Below, one piece after another: positions 56,455-57,551 of a stretch of DNA of 57,551 nucleotides; position 1 is the first letter of the stretch, and each line of letters starts with the position of its first letter. The stretch spans positions 1 through 57,551 of the forward strand of contig JAAYWZ010000044.1 of NCBI GenBank assembly GCA_012516175.1, in the 5' to 3' direction. The DNA is from Bacilli bacterium. Its GTDB lineage: Bacteria > Bacillota_I > Bacilli_A > Haloplasmatales > Haloplasmataceae. The position numbers and the translations under genes were made by a program. The notes beneath the pieces are model-generated. The model ran no database searches. It worked only from the letters and a program-made list of their open reading frames with translations, and was not told the DNA's origin.

Positions 56455-57551
56455 ATGTTAGTCCTTGATATGTTGATAAAACCAGCTAGTGGATTATGTA
56501 ATATCGACTGTGAATACTGTTTCTATAAAGACATTATGAAACATCGTAAAACAGCAAGTTTTAGCCATATGACACGGGAAACATTAGAAAACATAGTGAA
56601 AAAAGCCTATGAAGAAACAGAATATGTTGTTACCTTTTCTTTTCAAGGCGGTGAACCCCTCCTTGTGGGATACGACTTTTATCAAGACTTTTTTGACTAT
56701 ATAGATAAATACAATGTTAAGAAAATTACTACAAATGTTTCTGTTCAAACTAATGGTTTACTTATAACAGAGGAGTTTGCGAAGTTATTTAAGAAACATA
56801 ATGTTTTAGTAGGTATATCACTTGATGGAACTAGTCATGTTCATAATCTATATCGTTATGATTATCAAAAACATCCCACTTTTTTCCAAGTTATAAAAGC
56901 GATTGAGATATTAAAAAAACATGATGTTGAGTTTAACATATTAACTGTGCTTACGAAACATGTAGCACGTAATATTGAGGAAATCTATCGTTTTTATAAG
57001 GAACAAGGTTTTACTTATTTGCAGTTCATTGAAGCGATGGATAAAAACCCATATCAAACTGGTAAAGAACGCTATTCCTTAAATAATAAGGATTACTATA
57101 AATTCCTAAAGGACTTGTTCACACTTTGGTATCATGATCTTATGAATGGTAAGTATATATCGATTAGATTATTCGATAGTATCATTCAAAACCTTTTAGG
57201 TAACTTACAGGTGCTTCCTTGTTTTTATCTCGGTAAGTGTCAAAATCAACGGGTTATTGAGGCTAATGGCGATGTCTACCCTTGCGATTTCTATTGTTTA
57301 GACGAGTATCGTTTAGGAAACATTAATGAAAATAGTTTTACCGAACTAAATGAAGCCCCTCTTCTAAAAGGTTTTATTGAAGATAGTATTGATTTACCTG
57401 AGAAGTGTAAACAATGTCCTTATTTGCGTTTATGTAGAAATGGATGTAAAAGATATCGGGTTAACAATAAATATTACTATTGTGAAGCAATTAAAACGTT
57501 CTACGATAATTATCTACCAAAACTAATAAAAATAGCGGAAATGGTGAGAAA
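56455..57551 (+). CDS. Anaerobic sulfatase-maturase-like radical SAM/SPASM enzyme (3' truncated by window)
   Basis: 365 codons are present; the frame is open at the window end, and only a short C-terminal piece should be missing. The radical SAM cluster motif CNIDCEYC lies near residue 19 after KPASGLCN, followed by SFQGGEPLL, TNVSVQTNGLL and GISLDGTSHVHNLYR. The C-terminal SPASM Cys cluster (LPCFYLGKCQN, DVYPCDFYC, KCKQCPYLRLCRNGCKRYR) is typical of anaerobic sulfatase maturases that make formylglycine. No sulfatase is in the window; clients would lie beyond it. ATG behind GATGGAG; TATAAT at 56420-56425 might be its own -10. Other SPASM enzymes are possible. Confidence 0.85.
   Translation, partial: MLVLDMLIKPASGLCNIDCEYCFYKDIMKHRKTASFSHMTRETLENIVKKAYEETEYVVTFSFQGGEPLLVGYDFYQDFFDYIDKYNVKKITTNVSVQTNGLLITEEFAKLFKKHNVLVGISLDGTSHVHNLYRYDYQKHPTFFQVIKAIEILKKHDVEFNILTVLTKHVARNIEEIYRFYKEQGFTYLQFIEAMDKNPYQTGKERYSLNNKDYYKFLKDLFTLWYHDLMNGKYISIRLFDSIIQNLLGNLQVLPCFYLGKCQNQRVIEANGDVYPCDFYCLDEYRLGNINENSFTELNEAPLLKGFIEDSIDLPEKCKQCPYLRLCRNGCKRYRVNNKYYYCEAIKTFYDNYLPKLIKIAEMVR

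Noticed and set aside
36-57551. Mollicutes code 4 (TGA = Trp)
   Set aside because: TGA ends several genes at family-typical lengths (oraE, GH59, YIP1, DUF5696, lipoprotein GH2), and Trp is encoded by TGG throughout.

Overview
The window is AT-rich, densely packed DNA with all but one gene on the + strand. TGA is used as an ordinary stop (for example at the ends of oraE, the GH59 gene and the DUF5696 gene), so this is genetic code 11. Strong Shine-Dalgarno sites, intrinsic terminators, Cys-lipobox lipoproteins with Thr-rich linkers, cre-like boxes and CUT1-type sugar ABC permeases point to an anaerobic low-GC Gram-positive-type bacterium (Bacillota, or a code-11 Mollicutes relative such as Acholeplasma or Izemoplasma-like lineages; this placement is inference). 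No IS element, tRNA, rRNA, CRISPR array or phage gene was seen.

Layout. (A) 36-2657: pyruvate phosphate dikinase. (B) 2969-4378: glucuronate isomerase behind a 311-nt leader that can fold into a riboswitch-like structure ending in a terminator. (C) 4857-17225: an amino-acid fermentation operon, with tryptophanase, then arginine deiminase, ornithine carbamoyltransferase and carbamate kinase, then the ornithine route (Ord, OrtA, OrtB, OraS, OraE, a GlmL/MutL-like reactivase and ornithine racemase). Arginine gives ATP through carbamoyl phosphate, and the ornithine is not exported but taken to alanine and acetyl-CoA. (D) 17315-33704: intracellular glycan genes (sugar isomerase-like protein, two related GH2 enzymes, GH35, a DUF5107-TPR protein) around one minus-strand AraC-type regulator, followed by a surface GH59 galactosylceramidase-family lipoprotein and an SGNH hydrolase. 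(E) 33807-50104: GH2, RDD membrane protein and a large translationally coupled envelope/transport block (CBM-like solute-binding protein, two permeases, NHL propeller, YIP1, DUF5696, two more permeases, lipoprotein solute-binding protein). (F) 50342-57551: surface GH2 lipoprotein, heparinase II/III-like enzyme, Gfo/Idh/MocA oxidoreductase, surface metallophosphoesterase and a sulfatase-maturase-like radical SAM gene cut by the window end.

How it fits together. Regions D-F look like one polysaccharide/glycoconjugate utilisation locus. Surface lipoproteins trim the substrate, two CUT1-type importers carry oligosaccharides in (no ATPase is in the window), and cytoplasmic GH2/GH35/heparinase-like enzymes finish them. 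Galactosidase families, CBM32, a uronate isomerase nearby, a lyase-like enzyme and a sulfatase maturase together suggest a beta-galactoside-rich, possibly uronate- and sulfate-containing substrate; its identity is not shown by the sequence.

The most interesting non-routine signals are: the candidate riboswitch/attenuator before uxaC; two promoters (20866-20923 and 24360-24417) sharing 21-bp-phased direct repeats plus cre-like boxes next to the AraC gene; an apparently leaderless araC transcript; and the NHL-YIP1-DUF5696 double-permease block, whose function I do not know.
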